Below are positions 17,473 to 25,496 of a stretch of DNA of 64,000 bases, in pieces. The position numbers were made by a program, and so were the translations under genes. The first letter of the stretch is position 1; every line of letters starts with the position of its first letter. The notes beneath the pieces were generated by a model, which worked only from the letters and a program-made list of their open reading frames with translations, ran no database searches and was not told where the DNA came from. The DNA lies in NCBI GenBank assembly GCA_900541855.1, contig UQLD01000009.1, positions 1-64,000 on the forward strand, read 5' to 3'. The DNA comes from an uncultured Collinsella sp. Its GTDB lineage: Bacteria; Actinomycetota; Coriobacteriia; Coriobacteriales; Coriobacteriaceae.

Positions 17473-18237
17473 CTAAGCCTCCTTGTCAGTCGCTTTAAGG
17501 TATTGCTCGTCGTCCACGGGCTCCAACCACTCGTTGGAGGCCCCCTCGCCCGGAACCTCCACCGCGAGATGGGAGAACCAGCTGTCAGGCGCCGCACCGT
17601 GCCAGTGCTTTACGCCCGCGGGAATATTTACTACATCGCCAGGGCACAGCTCCTGTGCCGGTTTGCCCCATTCCTGGTAAAACCCTCGACCAGCCACGCA
17701 GACGAGGATCTGTCCGCCACCGCTTTTGGCGTGATGGGTGTGCCAGTTGTTGCGGCAGCCGGGCTCGAACGTAACGTTGTAAATGCCAACCTGCTCGGTG
17801 GAAAGGGGCGCGAGGTAGCTTTGCCCGATAAAGTACTTTGCAAATGCGTCGTTGGGGGCACCGATGGGAAAGGCCATCTCGTTTTGATGCTTGGTTCTTG
17901 CGTCGGCGGCATCGTCATCCGCCCAGACCTCCTTCGCCATGCGGAAGGCCGCCCATGCCTTGGGCCAGCCTGCGTAAAACGCCGCGTGCGTAAGGATTTC
18001 CGCTATCTCCGTCCTGGTCACGCCATTGTTCTTTGCGGACATCAGATGGTATTGGAACGAAGAGTCCGTCAACCCCTGTGCCATCAAGGCAACCACCGTC
18101 ACCACGCTGCGGTCTCGAAGGGAAAGCCCGTCTTCTCGACTCCACACCTCGCCGAACAGCACATCGTCATTGAGCTGTGCAAATTTGGGGGCAAAGTCCC
18201 CCAGGGCATCTCTACCCGCTGTCTGCTTAATCGTCAT
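17473..18237 (-). CDS. carboxymuconolactone decarboxylase-cupin fusion
   Basis: 254 residues. The first half is a CMD/AhpD-like helical domain (LRDRSVVTVVALMAQG, SAKNNGVTRTEIAEIL) without the CxxC of peroxidase-active AhpD. The second half is a cupin (NNWHTHHAKSGGGQIL, PAGVKHWHG), with the His residues for a metal site. Such fusions are common next to MerR-regulated oxidoreductases. It is divergent from the MerR gene and leads the operon with the alpha/beta hydrolase. Likely an enzyme acting on small carbonyl or lactone compounds, or a stress-response protein; the substrate is unknown. Confidence 0.88.
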   Translation of the reverse strand: MTIKQTAGRDALGDFAPKFAQLNDDVLFGEVWSREDGLSLRDRSVVTVVALMAQGLTDSSFQYHLMSAKNNGVTRTEIAEILTHAAFYAGWPKAWAAFRMAKEVWADDDAADARTKHQNEMAFPIGAPNDAFAKYFIGQSYLAPLSTEQVGIYNVTFEPGCRNNWHTHHAKSGGGQILVCVAGRGFYQEWGKPAQELCPGDVVNIPAGVKHWHGAAPDSWFSHLAVEVPGEGASNEWLEPVDDEQYLKATDKEA

Positions 18238-18297
18238 GTTTGATTCCTCCTGTCGATGGCTTTGAGTACAAACTGCTTTCGCGCAGCTAAGCCGCGC

Positions 18298-18420
18298 CTA
18301 GATTTCCATACCCATTCGATGCGCCTGCTCCAGAGCAGAATGCCCGACGATTTCGCCCACGCCGTTCACGCCGCCGGCGAATACCGTTCCGGCAAGCGTG
18401 CGCCTTTGGCGAAAATCCCT
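18298..18420 (-). pseudogene. 3' remnant of a flavodoxin-family gene
   Basis: On the minus strand a frame reads LAGTVFAGGVNGVGEIVGHS and ends HRMGMEI-stop at 18298. This is the usual C-terminus of NAD(P)H:flavodoxin-type reductases. No start, FMN loop or upstream half is present. The region lies between the divergent decarboxylase-cupin and MerR genes and is probably recombination debris. Confidence 0.5.
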
Positions 18421-18437
18421 TGCGCTCCCGATTTGTA

Positions 18438-18477
18438 TTGACGAGAATGAAGGTAATACCTAAACCTAACTTTAGGT
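18438..18477 (+). promoter_or_regulatory. MerR promoter and operator palindrome
   Basis: TTGACG (18438-18443) is a good -35. The palindrome ACCTAAA (18458-18464) and TTTAGGT (18471-18477), with a 6-nt spacer, covers the -10 area, as MerR-family operators do. It lies upstream of the MerR gene and could also serve the divergent operon. Confidence 0.5.
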
Positions 18478-18511
18478 CAAGGAGTAAATTCGAGATTCGT
18501 CCGGAGGGACC

Positions 18512-18952
18512 ATGTACACAATCGGACAGGTGGCGGAGATGTTCGGTCTGCCCGTTTCCACGCTGCGCTATTACGACAAGCAGGGATTGTTCCCGGGATT
18601 GGAGCGGACGTCCGGCATTCGCCGATTCGGCGATACGGAACTCGAAGCACTCCGGGTTATCGAATGCCTAAAAAAGGCGGGGATGGAGATCAAGGACATC
18701 CGACTGTTCATGGAATGGTGCGCGGAGGGGCCATCGACCTACCCCAAGCGCAAGGCAATGTTCGAGGAGCGGAAGACCCACATGGAGTTGGAGATCGCAA
18801 ACATGAACCGTGCGCTGGATATGTTGAAGTTCAAATGCTGGTACTACGAGCAGGCGATCCAAGATGGCAACGAGGATAGAGTGAAGGCGCTGATTCCCGA
18901 CAATTTGCCGGAAGAAATCAAAGATACCTACGATAACGCCCACACTCAATAA
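18512..18952 (+). CDS. MerR-family transcriptional regulator
   Basis: 146 residues. The N-terminal MerR helix-turn-helix and wing are clear (YTIGQVAEMFGLPVSTLRYY, then KQGLFPGLERTSGIRRF). The dimerisation helix spans about residues 75-120. The single Cys in LKFKCWYYE is at the position where AdhR-like aldehyde sensors may carry a reactive Cys, but this is only a resemblance. Divergently transcribed from the decarboxylase-cupin/hydrolase operon, which is its likely target, through the palindrome at 18458-18477. Confidence 0.92.
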   Translation: MYTIGQVAEMFGLPVSTLRYYDKQGLFPGLERTSGIRRFGDTELEALRVIECLKKAGMEIKDIRLFMEWCAEGPSTYPKRKAMFEERKTHMELEIANMNRALDMLKFKCWYYEQAIQDGNEDRVKALIPDNLPEEIKDTYDNAHTQ

Positions 18953-19004
18953 TGCCGCCCGATGCTCAAGGGGCTTTGGCAAGGAGTCGTTTTAGGCAGA
19001 CATG

Positions 19005-19040
19005 CAAAAAGAAAGCCTCCGAACCAGAAGGTTCGGAGGC
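19005..19040 (-). terminator. terminator of the LysR gene
   Basis: GCCTCCGAACC (19015-19025) and GGTTCGGAGGC (19030-19040) form an 11-bp perfect stem with a 4-nt loop. The A-rich stretch to its left gives a U tract for minus-strand RNA. It may also stop readthrough from the MerR gene. Confidence 0.8.
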
Positions 19041-19183
19041 CGTTATTCCCGTTATTTCGCTGATGGCTTTGCTCTATGGCGACGCCGAAACAGCATCAGG
19101 CGGTACTCGACGGTATCAAAACGCGAGTTCAGAAGCCAGTTCCCGTTATTCCCATAGGCATAAGCGCATCTGTTCGCGATTGC

Positions 19184-20083
19184 CTATCGATGCTCTGTCT
19201 CGAGCACGGCAGACACCGCATCGAGGAACTCCCGCACATGGTCTGCGGGGTGCGACGAATGAAGTAGCCCGTAAGACACGAGACAGTCCCAATCGGTAGG
19301 GACGGTTTTGAGCATGGGGTGGACGTTGGCCCACAACGGCAGCGTCGCAAGCGCGAGGTCCTCGTTCGCGCCGCGATTGAACACCTCCGCCCGATATTGC
19401 GGGAAGTCTACGAGCGCGATTTGAGGATGATGCAAGAGTATCTCGTCGCGCACGCGGTCGATTTCGGCGTTCCAGCCCCGGCGTATAAGCATAAGACTGT
19501 GATTGTGGAGGTCGTCGAATGTGACGATGTCGCGTTTGGCGAGTTCGCTGTCGACGGGAACGGCGCACCAGAGCGGCTCGCGCGAAAGCTCGAGGCCCAG
19601 GCACCCGCGCTCTTTAAGAAAGGCATCGTCGAAAATCCCCGCCACGATATCCATGTCTTGCCCGAGGTTCGCCAAACCGCGCGCCGCCGAGGGTGTGTTT
19701 TCAAACGTGACCACCTGAAGGCTCATGCCAGGGCAACGTTCCTTCACCTTCGGCCACAGCTTCGTGAGCGGCGTGCTGGGCGTCATGAGCGACACTCCCA
19801 CGCGGATGATGCGCTTTTCTCCACGCTCGGCGACGCGGGCGCGTGCGATTGATTCTTGAGAGTACTGCACGATATGGCGGGCGTCGGCGAGCAGCGACCT
19901 GCCTGCTCGCGTAAGCGAAAGCCCCTGATGCGATCGGTGGAACAGCGTAAGGCCTAGCCGCGACTCCAGCAGGTTCATCTGCTTGATGACGGCCGTGGGC
20001 GTGATGAAGGACTCTTGTGCCGCTTTGGAGAAGCTGCCCGCCTCCGCCACGCGGATGAAAGTGTCAAGCTGTGGGTTGTACAT
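19184..20083 (-). CDS. LysR-family transcriptional regulator
   Basis: 299 residues. A second ATG at 20083 is chosen over the one at 20098 because AGGAGG lies 4 nt in front of it. N-terminal winged helix: FIRVAEAGSFSKAAQESF, with recognition segment PTAVIKQMNLLESRLG. The remaining 200 residues form the two-lobed effector domain. Divergent from the aldo/keto reductase gene at 20213, which with the second reductase and the alcohol dehydrogenase is the likely regulon. The effector is unknown. Confidence 0.92.
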   Translation of the reverse strand: MYNPQLDTFIRVAEAGSFSKAAQESFITPTAVIKQMNLLESRLGLTLFHRSHQGLSLTRAGRSLLADARHIVQYSQESIARARVAERGEKRIIRVGVSLMTPSTPLTKLWPKVKERCPGMSLQVVTFENTPSAARGLANLGQDMDIVAGIFDDAFLKERGCLGLELSREPLWCAVPVDSELAKRDIVTFDDLHNHSLMLIRRGWNAEIDRVRDEILLHHPQIALVDFPQYRAEVFNRGANEDLALATLPLWANVHPMLKTVPTDWDCLVSYGLLHSSHPADHVREFLDAVSAVLETEHR

Positions 20084-20111
20084 CGATCCTCCTGTCATGC
20101 ATTATGTGCCG

Positions 20112-20131
20112 TATATACCCCATGGTTATAT
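20112..20131. promoter_or_regulatory. candidate LysR binding site
   Basis: An imperfect palindrome around the sequence CATGG, with TATACCC on the left and GGTTATA on the right (one mismatch), lies in the divergent LysR/aldo-keto reductase intergenic space. Confidence 0.3.
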
Positions 20132-20212
20132 CCATCATTCCAACGTGAACTTCTCGCACGTCAGTAAACGCCGTAGCCTTGTATTCGAAAAGTCGCCATT
20201 AAGGAGGAGACC

Positions 20213-21061
20213 ATGGAGTATCTGAAGCTCAACAACGACGTAGAGATGCCCATCGAGGGTTTGGGCACCTTCCTCATGACCCCAGACGAGGCCGAGCCAG
20301 CCGCAACCGCCGCGCTCGCGGCTGGCTACGAGCACATCGACACCGCCAACGCCTACATGAACGAGCGCGCCGTGGGCCGTGCCATCGCCAAAAGCGGCAT
20401 CGCGCGCGACAAGATCTTCGTCTCCACCAAGCTCTGGCCGAGCGTCTACGACGCGGGCATGCCGGCGGTGGACGCCACGCTCCAGCGCCTAGGGCTCGAC
20501 TACGTCGACATGCTCATTCTGCACCAGCCGGTAGGCGACTACCTGGCCGCGTGGCGCACGATGGAGGAGGCCTACCGCGCGGGCAAGGTGCGCGCCCTCG
20601 GCCTCTCCAACTTCCCGCAAGACAAGATTGCCGAGGTCATCGAGGTCGCCGACATCAAGCCGCAGCTCGTGACCGTTGAGTGCCACCCCTACCACGCCCA
20701 GCGCGACCTGCGCGCCTACCTCGCGCCGTACGGCACGGTGATCGAGGCGTGGTACCCGCTCGGCCACGGCGACAAAGGTCTTCTGGAGGAGCCCGTCTTC
20801 GTCGCTCTCGCCGAGAAGTACGGCAAGACCCCGGCCCAAGTGATCCTGCGCTGGCACGTGCAGATGGGCACCTCCATCATCCCCGGCTCCAAGAACCCCG
20901 CCCACATCGCCGACAACGCGAACATCTTCGACTTCTCCCTCACCGAAGACGAGATGGCCGAGATTGCCAAGCTCGACGGGACCATGACCTACTACACCGC
21001 CACTGAGGAAGCACTCGCGGGCTACCTGGCCATACGCCCCGATTTCGACGCGCAGGAGTAG
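20213..21061 (+). CDS. aldo/keto reductase 1
   Basis: 282 residues, the usual length for AKR5-type enzymes. The catalytic tetrad is visible: Asp in HIDTANAY, Tyr in ANAYMNE, Lys in VSTKLW and His in LILHQPV. The cofactor segment IIPGSKNPAHIADN suits NADPH. AAGGAGGAGACC precedes the ATG. Likely reduces small aldehydes or ketones such as methylglyoxal. Divergent from the LysR gene and followed by a flavodoxin remnant and a second reductase. Confidence 0.93.
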   Translation: MEYLKLNNDVEMPIEGLGTFLMTPDEAEPAATAALAAGYEHIDTANAYMNERAVGRAIAKSGIARDKIFVSTKLWPSVYDAGMPAVDATLQRLGLDYVDMLILHQPVGDYLAAWRTMEEAYRAGKVRALGLSNFPQDKIAEVIEVADIKPQLVTVECHPYHAQRDLRAYLAPYGTVIEAWYPLGHGDKGLLEEPVFVALAEKYGKTPAQVILRWHVQMGTSIIPGSKNPAHIADNANIFDFSLTEDEMAEIAKLDGTMTYYTATEEALAGYLAIRPDFDAQE

Positions 21062-21075
21062 CGCCCAGACGATAA

Positions 21076-21267
21076 CGAACCAACCAAGCCGCCGCCGAGG
21101 ACCAGTCGGCTGTCGAGGACGAGCCCGCCGCAGTGCCCGCTGCAGACGGTAACGTCCTCGTGGCCTACTACTCGGCACAGGGCCACACCGCTGTCGTAGC
21201 TCAGGCCATCGCCGACGAGCTCGGCGCCGATCTCTTTGAGGTGACGCCTAGAACCCGCGGGTTATAG
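21076..21267 (+). pseudogene. flavodoxin gene fragment
   Basis: In frame 1 an acidic linker (AAAEDQSAVEDEPAAVPAA) is followed by GNVLVAYYSAQGHTAVVAQA and LGADLFEVTPRTRGL-stop. This is the start of a flavodoxin fold with its FMN loop (SAQGHT), then an abrupt end. No start codon or ribosome site is seen. It may be the 5' half of a lipoprotein-type flavodoxin and lies between the two reductase genes. Confidence 0.65.
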
Positions 21268-21372
21268 CCCCGTGCGCACCCCAGCGTTATAGAACCCTCA
21301 CCAACGGAAACTTCCGCCGGCGCGGCGCCCCTCGTATGGTGGATACGTCAAGTTGCGAGAAAGGAAGGCACC

Positions 21373-22224
21373 ATGGACTACATCACCTTGAACAACGGCG
21401 TCAGGATGCCGCAGCTCGGCTTCGGCGTGTATCAGATCCCGGACGCCGCGGAATGTCAGCGCGCCGTGGAGGACGCGCTCTCGGTCGGCTACCGGCTGCT
21501 CGACACGGCCGCGAGCTACGGCAACGAAGAGGCGGTCGGGGCCGCCATTCGTGCGAGCGGCCTGCCGCGCGACGAGGTGTTCGTGACGACCAAGCTGTGG
21601 ATGTCGGATGTGAGCTACGAGGGGGCCAAGCGCGGCTTCGACGCGTCGCTCAAGAGGCTGGGGCTCGACTACGTCGACCTCTACCTCATCCATCAGCCGT
21701 TCGGCGACGTCTTCGGCGCGTGGCGCGCCATGGAGGAGCTCTACGAGCAGGGCGTTATCCGCGCCATAGGCACAGCTAACTTCTACCCCGATCATCTCGC
21801 AAACCTCATCTCGTTCAACCGCATCGCCCCCGCCGTGAACCAAGTCGAGTGCAACGTGTTCTTCCAGCAGCGCGAGGCGCAGGAGTACATGGTCGGCAAG
21901 GAGGTAGCCATGGAGGGCTGGGCGCCCTTTGCGGAGGGCAGAAACGACCTCTTCCGCAACGAGGTCCTCGCTCGCATCGGCGAGGCGCACGGCAAGACGG
22001 TCGCCCAGGTCGTGTTGCGCTGGCTGCTGCAGCGCGGTGTGGTCTGCATCCCTAAGAGCACGCACCGCGATCGCATGGAGCAGAACTTCGACGTCTTCGA
22101 CTTCGCGCTGGGCGACGACGAGATGGTCGCCATCGCCGCGCTCGACACCGGGCGCAGCGCGTTCTTCGACCACCACGACCCCGCCACCATCGAATGGATG
22201 TCCGGGCTCGTGCGCAACGTGTAG
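21373..22224 (+). CDS. aldo/keto reductase 2
   Basis: 283 residues. Tetrad: Asp and Tyr in LLDTAASYGNE, Lys in VTTKLWMS, His in YLIHQPFG. The cofactor segment is CIPKSTHRDRMEQN. AAAGGAAGGCACC sits before the ATG. It is similar in architecture to reductase 1 but clearly not a recent duplicate. It is 43 bp upstream of the iron alcohol dehydrogenase on the same strand, which suggests joint aldehyde or ketone detoxification. Confidence 0.93.
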   Translation: MDYITLNNGVRMPQLGFGVYQIPDAAECQRAVEDALSVGYRLLDTAASYGNEEAVGAAIRASGLPRDEVFVTTKLWMSDVSYEGAKRGFDASLKRLGLDYVDLYLIHQPFGDVFGAWRAMEELYEQGVIRAIGTANFYPDHLANLISFNRIAPAVNQVECNVFFQQREAQEYMVGKEVAMEGWAPFAEGRNDLFRNEVLARIGEAHGKTVAQVVLRWLLQRGVVCIPKSTHRDRMEQNFDVFDFALGDDEMVAIAALDTGRSAFFDHHDPATIEWMSGLVRNV

Positions 22225-22267
22225 ACGAGCGTCAGACCGCACTGATAACTTACTAGGAGGAATTGCC

Positions 22268-23431
22268 ATGAACTCATTCACGTACGACTACCCGGTCAGG
22301 AACTACTTCGGCGAGGGGGCCATGGACCAGGCACTCGACGCCGAGATGGGTGCCATGGGCAAGACAGTGATGCTCGCCTACGGCGGAGGCTCGGTCAAAC
22401 GAACCGGCGTCTACGGCCACGTGGTCGATAAGCTCACGAGCGCGGGCAAGCGCGTGGTGGACTTCGGCGGCATCATGCCCAATCCGACCTACGAGAAGTG
22501 CCAGGAAGGCGCCGCGCTCGCACGCGAGGAGCAGGTCGACTTCATTCTCGCCGTCGGCGGCGGGTCGGTCTTCGACTGCTGCAAGGTAGTCTCCGCGCAG
22601 GCGATGCTTGACGAGGACATCGAGACGTTCGAGCACGCCGACGGCAAGATGCCGAGTTCGTTCATCCCCATGGGCTGCATCGTTACGCTCTCCGGCACGG
22701 GTGCCGAGCAGAACAACGGCGCCGTCATCACCAACGAGGAGACGCACGTGAAGGGCGCCTATCTGGGGGCGATGCCCATGTGGGCGGCGCTCGACCCGGC
22801 ACTCACGCTCACCGTACCGCACGCGCAGTTCATGAGCGGCGCGTTCGACACGCTCTCGCACTGCATGGAGAGCTATATCGGAAGCCCGCGCGGGCGCAAT
22901 GTCACCGACGACATCAACCTCGCCATCCAGCGTAACGTCATCCGCAACATGCGGATCATCGCGGACGACAATCAGAACCTCGAAGCACTCAGCGAGCTCG
23001 TATACGACTCCGCTATGGCCGAGAACGGCGTGCTCAAGATCGGCAAGTCAACGGACTTCCAGGCGCACATGATCCAGCACCAGTACGGCGCGTACACCCA
23101 CACCAACCACGGAATGGGCCTCGCGGTCATCCATCCTGCGCTCTACCGCCACCTGGCCCCCGAGGCGCCCGCGCAGTTCGTCCGCTGGGCGCGCGAGGTG
23201 TGGGACGTCGACGCCAAGGGCAAAGACGACCTTACGGTGGCGCTCGAGGGCATCGACCGCCTGCAGACGTTCATCGGCGAGATGGGGCTTCCCACGAGCT
23301 TCGCCGAGATGGGCTCCGACGCGTCCGACGAGACGCTGCACAAGGTTGCGGACACCTGCGTGCTCACCGGCGGCTGCGCCAAGAATCTGGAGCGCAGCGA
23401 GGTGATCCAGATTCTGACCGAGTGCCTCTAA
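22268..23431 (+). CDS. iron-containing alcohol dehydrogenase (butanol dehydrogenase type)
   Basis: 387 residues from ATG 22268 with AGGAGG upstream; a longer in-frame extension overlaps the reductase gene and is rejected. NAD(P) loop GGGSVFDCCK, SGTGAEQNNG, and metal ligands in FDTLSHCMESY and HTNHGMGLAVIHPA are present. It belongs to the group III iron or zinc NADPH alcohol dehydrogenases. Same operon direction as reductase 2. Likely reduces aldehydes to alcohols. Confidence 0.93.
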   Translation: MNSFTYDYPVRNYFGEGAMDQALDAEMGAMGKTVMLAYGGGSVKRTGVYGHVVDKLTSAGKRVVDFGGIMPNPTYEKCQEGAALAREEQVDFILAVGGGSVFDCCKVVSAQAMLDEDIETFEHADGKMPSSFIPMGCIVTLSGTGAEQNNGAVITNEETHVKGAYLGAMPMWAALDPALTLTVPHAQFMSGAFDTLSHCMESYIGSPRGRNVTDDINLAIQRNVIRNMRIIADDNQNLEALSELVYDSAMAENGVLKIGKSTDFQAHMIQHQYGAYTHTNHGMGLAVIHPALYRHLAPEAPAQFVRWAREVWDVDAKGKDDLTVALEGIDRLQTFIGEMGLPTSFAEMGSDASDETLHKVADTCVLTGGCAKNLERSEVIQILTECL

Positions 23432-23456
23432 ATCGGCGGTGGGTGATCCGCCCGCG

Positions 23457-24025
23457 CCGAAGGAAACCGTACGACTCCGAGATGTCATCGTAATCGTAGG
23501 ACCCGGCGAGCCCGCCGCGCCTGATGAATCCGTCGAAGTCGTCGTCGACGGCCCCCTGCTCGTCAAAGTAGAAGCGGTATTCGCAGAAGCTGAAGGGGAG
23601 GATGTGTACCTCCCCGTGGCGCCCTGTGAACAGGGTCGCCAGGTCCGAACTCAGGAGGAACGCGTTCGATCCCGTGAGGTAGATATCCCATCCGCCACGC
23701 GCGTGAATGCTGTTAATTGCTTTCTCGAAACCCTCGCACAGCTGCACCTCGTCGATGAAGAGACGGTTGCGGGCGCCCTCTTTGTGCCGCTCTATGATTT
23801 CGCGATGCAGCGCTGGTACTCGAGCAGTAGCTCGTTGTCGAGGTCCAGCAGATCGATGTAGACGTTGTTGGAGGATGGGTCCCTCCGAGCAACGGAGGCG
23901 GAGAACGCCTTCATGAGCTCGGACTTGCCGGAGCGGCGCATCCCCGTGATCACCTTGATGTCCCAGGTGCCCTCGAGCGCCCAAAGCCGCTCCATGTACG
24001 TATTGCGGTCGACCCAATCAATCAT
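23457..24025 (-). pseudogene. broken AAA ATPase gene (ATP-binding protein with DUF4143-type partner domain)
   Basis: From the ATG at 24025 the minus strand reads a normal start with the P-loop ITGMRRSGKSELMKAF, then meets a stop at 23792. Sequence homologous to the next part continues in another frame: NRLFIDEVQLCEGF is Walker B, LTGSNAFLLSSDLATLFTGR is sensor 1, and GGLAGSYDYDD follows. Similarity ends near 23457 and the C-terminal half is missing. So there is one frameshift and a 3' truncation directly against the alcohol dehydrogenase gene. Confidence 0.75.
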
Positions 24026-24079
24026 CAGCTCTTTCTCGGTTTCAAAACCGATAAGGAAATATGCGCAAGGGCGCGTCGG

Positions 24080-24339
24080 AGGGTAAGCCCCAGCCATGTC
24101 ATGTCGGCAGAAGCCCTCGACCGGCGGCACGACGAAGTCGAAATAGCCCTCGATTTCCCGCGGGCCCTCTTCGAAATCTTGATGGTATATGCGACGCCGT
24201 AGAGCATCGGCAACGCGTTCTGCTATGCGCCGCCTTCGGCATTGGAATCGCCCTTGCCCCGCACAGCAACGTAGCTCATAGACGGAACGATCAGGATGCT
24301 CGGCTTGTCAGGCGGTTTGCCCGTGATGTTGTAGCGCAC
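24080..24339 (-). pseudogene. remnant of a GyrI-like small-molecule-binding protein
   Basis: Minus-strand frames read RYNITGKPPDKPSILIVPSM and VAVRGKGDSNAEGGA-stop, then LYGVAYTIKIS, then in a further frame IEGYFDFVVPPVEGF. In order, these are the family's N-terminal, middle and beta-strand segments. One in-frame stop at 24213 and one frameshift near 24165 break the gene. Its end runs into the start of the broken ATPase. Confidence 0.6.
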
Positions 24340-24435
24340 CGTAGACGCTGATGGAGATGGCTGCGCGCGGGCACGGGCGCGCCACCGCACTTCACAGCTT
24401 GTTTCTCAAGTATTTGGGACGCACACGCGGCGTTC

Positions 24436-24460
24436 AAAAATGCGGAGCGACTCCGCATGG
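24436..24460 (-). terminator. terminator of the ToxN-like gene
   Basis: ATGCGGAG (24442-24449) and CTCCGCAT (24453-24460) form a tight 8-bp stem with a 3-nt loop, followed by five U residues on the minus strand. Confidence 0.75.
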
Positions 24461-24482
24461 CTCGAGACTGAGCCGAGGTGCC

Positions 24483-24932
24483 CTACTTCTCGCTCTCCAG
24501 CAGCACCGCGATGCGGTCGATGTCGACGGCAAAGCGAGGCCTTCCCTCGCGCTCGTAGCGGTCGAGGTATGCCTGGCACTCGGAGACAATGCGCTTGGTG
24601 TTGCCGTCGATGATGCGTTGGAGCGTCTCGTAGTAGGCCGAGCCCTCGGTCCTGAAGCGGCGCTGGTAGGCCTTGGTTATGGGAAACATCTTGATGTAGT
24701 GGATGCCGTGGCGGCAGCCGGGGCGCGTCGTGGGGCGGGGTGGCAACGCAAAGTACTGGTCTTTGGGCACGTTAGGGGCGATGTTGGAACGCAGCGGCAC
24801 GGCGAAGTCCCTGCGCTTCCCGCGGAAACGCAGTCTCACCACCACGATGCAGGGGCGATTGTGCTTAAGCATGAGCTCGCGGTCGCCCTCGACGAGGTCG
24901 AAGAAGTCCTGGGAGATGGATACGATCTTCAT
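24483..24932 (-). CDS. possible ToxN/AbiQ-like endoribonuclease toxin
   Basis: 149 residues from ATG 24932, selected because AAGGGGG is 8 nt upstream. Early residues KIVSISQDFFDLVEGD, the core RRDFAVPLRSNIAPN and the later YIKMFPITKAYQRRF are placed as in ToxN/AbiQ type III toxins (a short beta-core with PLxS and a strand ending in IxxMxPI). There are few acidic or catalytic residues to confirm activity. No tandem antitoxin repeats are obvious upstream; two inverted repeats are (24958-25026). I rank this as a possible toxin; otherwise it is a basic protein of unknown function. Confidence 0.55.
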   Translation of the reverse strand: MKIVSISQDFFDLVEGDRELMLKHNRPCIVVVRLRFRGKRRDFAVPLRSNIAPNVPKDQYFALPPRPTTRPGCRHGIHYIKMFPITKAYQRRFRTEGSAYYETLQRIIDGNTKRIVSECQAYLDRYEREGRPRFAVDIDRIAVLLESEK

Positions 24933-24957
24933 CGGGTACGCCCCCTTCATACGAAGC

Positions 24958-25026
24958 GGGGCCCGCATCGCTGCAGGCCCCTACAGGTGGGCGATATTCT
25001 ACGCCTTGCGGCACCCCGTCGCCCAC
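24958..25026 (-). promoter_or_regulatory. two hairpins upstream of the ToxN-like gene
   Basis: GGGGCC (24958-24963) pairs with GGCCCC (24976-24981). GTGGGCGA (24987-24994) pairs with TCGCCCAC (25019-25026). Type III systems carry a hairpin between antitoxin RNA and toxin, so this is where one would look. No repeat array is seen, and the hairpins may only be leader structure. Confidence 0.35.
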
Positions 25027-25079
25027 GGAGGTTAAACATACACGTAAGCCGTACTCTGAAAGCCGCGGCTTCCGGCAAG

Positions 25080-25421
25080 TAGTTTATACCATGAAAGGTC
25101 GCTTTCAATGCGCATAGCTCGCAAAATAACACTCGCTGGGCCGTCACCCCTGGCCGTTACCCTCCAATCTTCATTGGAGTCAGCAGGTCAATTCATATAA
25201 TCATGGGGGTTTATCCTAAAGGGAATCAAATTCATACCCCCGTAACTAAGGAATTTTCTATTCCCACTCGATGACTAGAGCCCTGGTGTAATTGGCTGGA
25301 TCACCGTTCCGGGAACCGGCATCGACCTACCTGTCCGCCAAGCTCCTTCTTCAGCTCCAGCCTAGTATCTGACTCGCGCCGTTATAAGCGGAAACCGAAG
25401 AGATGCGTTTTAGCCAAGAAA
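25080..25421. other. no convincing gene
   Basis: No start-to-stop frame looks protein-like. A short minus-strand stretch reads TRALVIEWE-stop at about 25258-25302 and may be the last codons of an unidentified lost gene. A weak GGGGGT/ACCCCC inverted repeat lies at about 25204-25243. Confidence 0.4.
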
Positions 25422-25479
25422 ATAAGGTTAGCCTTATCTTACTGCATGATTCGTGTGTTATAGTTAGATGGCTCTAACT
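25422..25479 (+). promoter_or_regulatory. two palindromes upstream of the methyltransferase operon (possible DtxR-type metal box)
   Basis: ATAAGG (25422-25427), TTAG, then CCTTAT (25432-25437) resembles the core of DtxR/IdeR iron boxes. AGTTAGA (25462-25468) and TCTAACT (25473-25479) form a second palindrome. TATAGT (25460-25465) could be the -10. No DtxR gene is in the window. Confidence 0.4.
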
Positions 25480-25496
25480 GTTTGGGGGCGATAGCC

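Noticed and set aside
21929..22267. N-terminal extension of the iron alcohol dehydrogenase
   Set aside because: Overlaps the aldo/keto reductase gene; an ATG with AGGAGG at 22268 starts a normal family N-terminus.
25258..25302. Minus-strand TRALVIEWE tail resembling a gene end
   Set aside because: Only about 15 codons; too short to assign, though it superficially resembles the guaA end at 35997.
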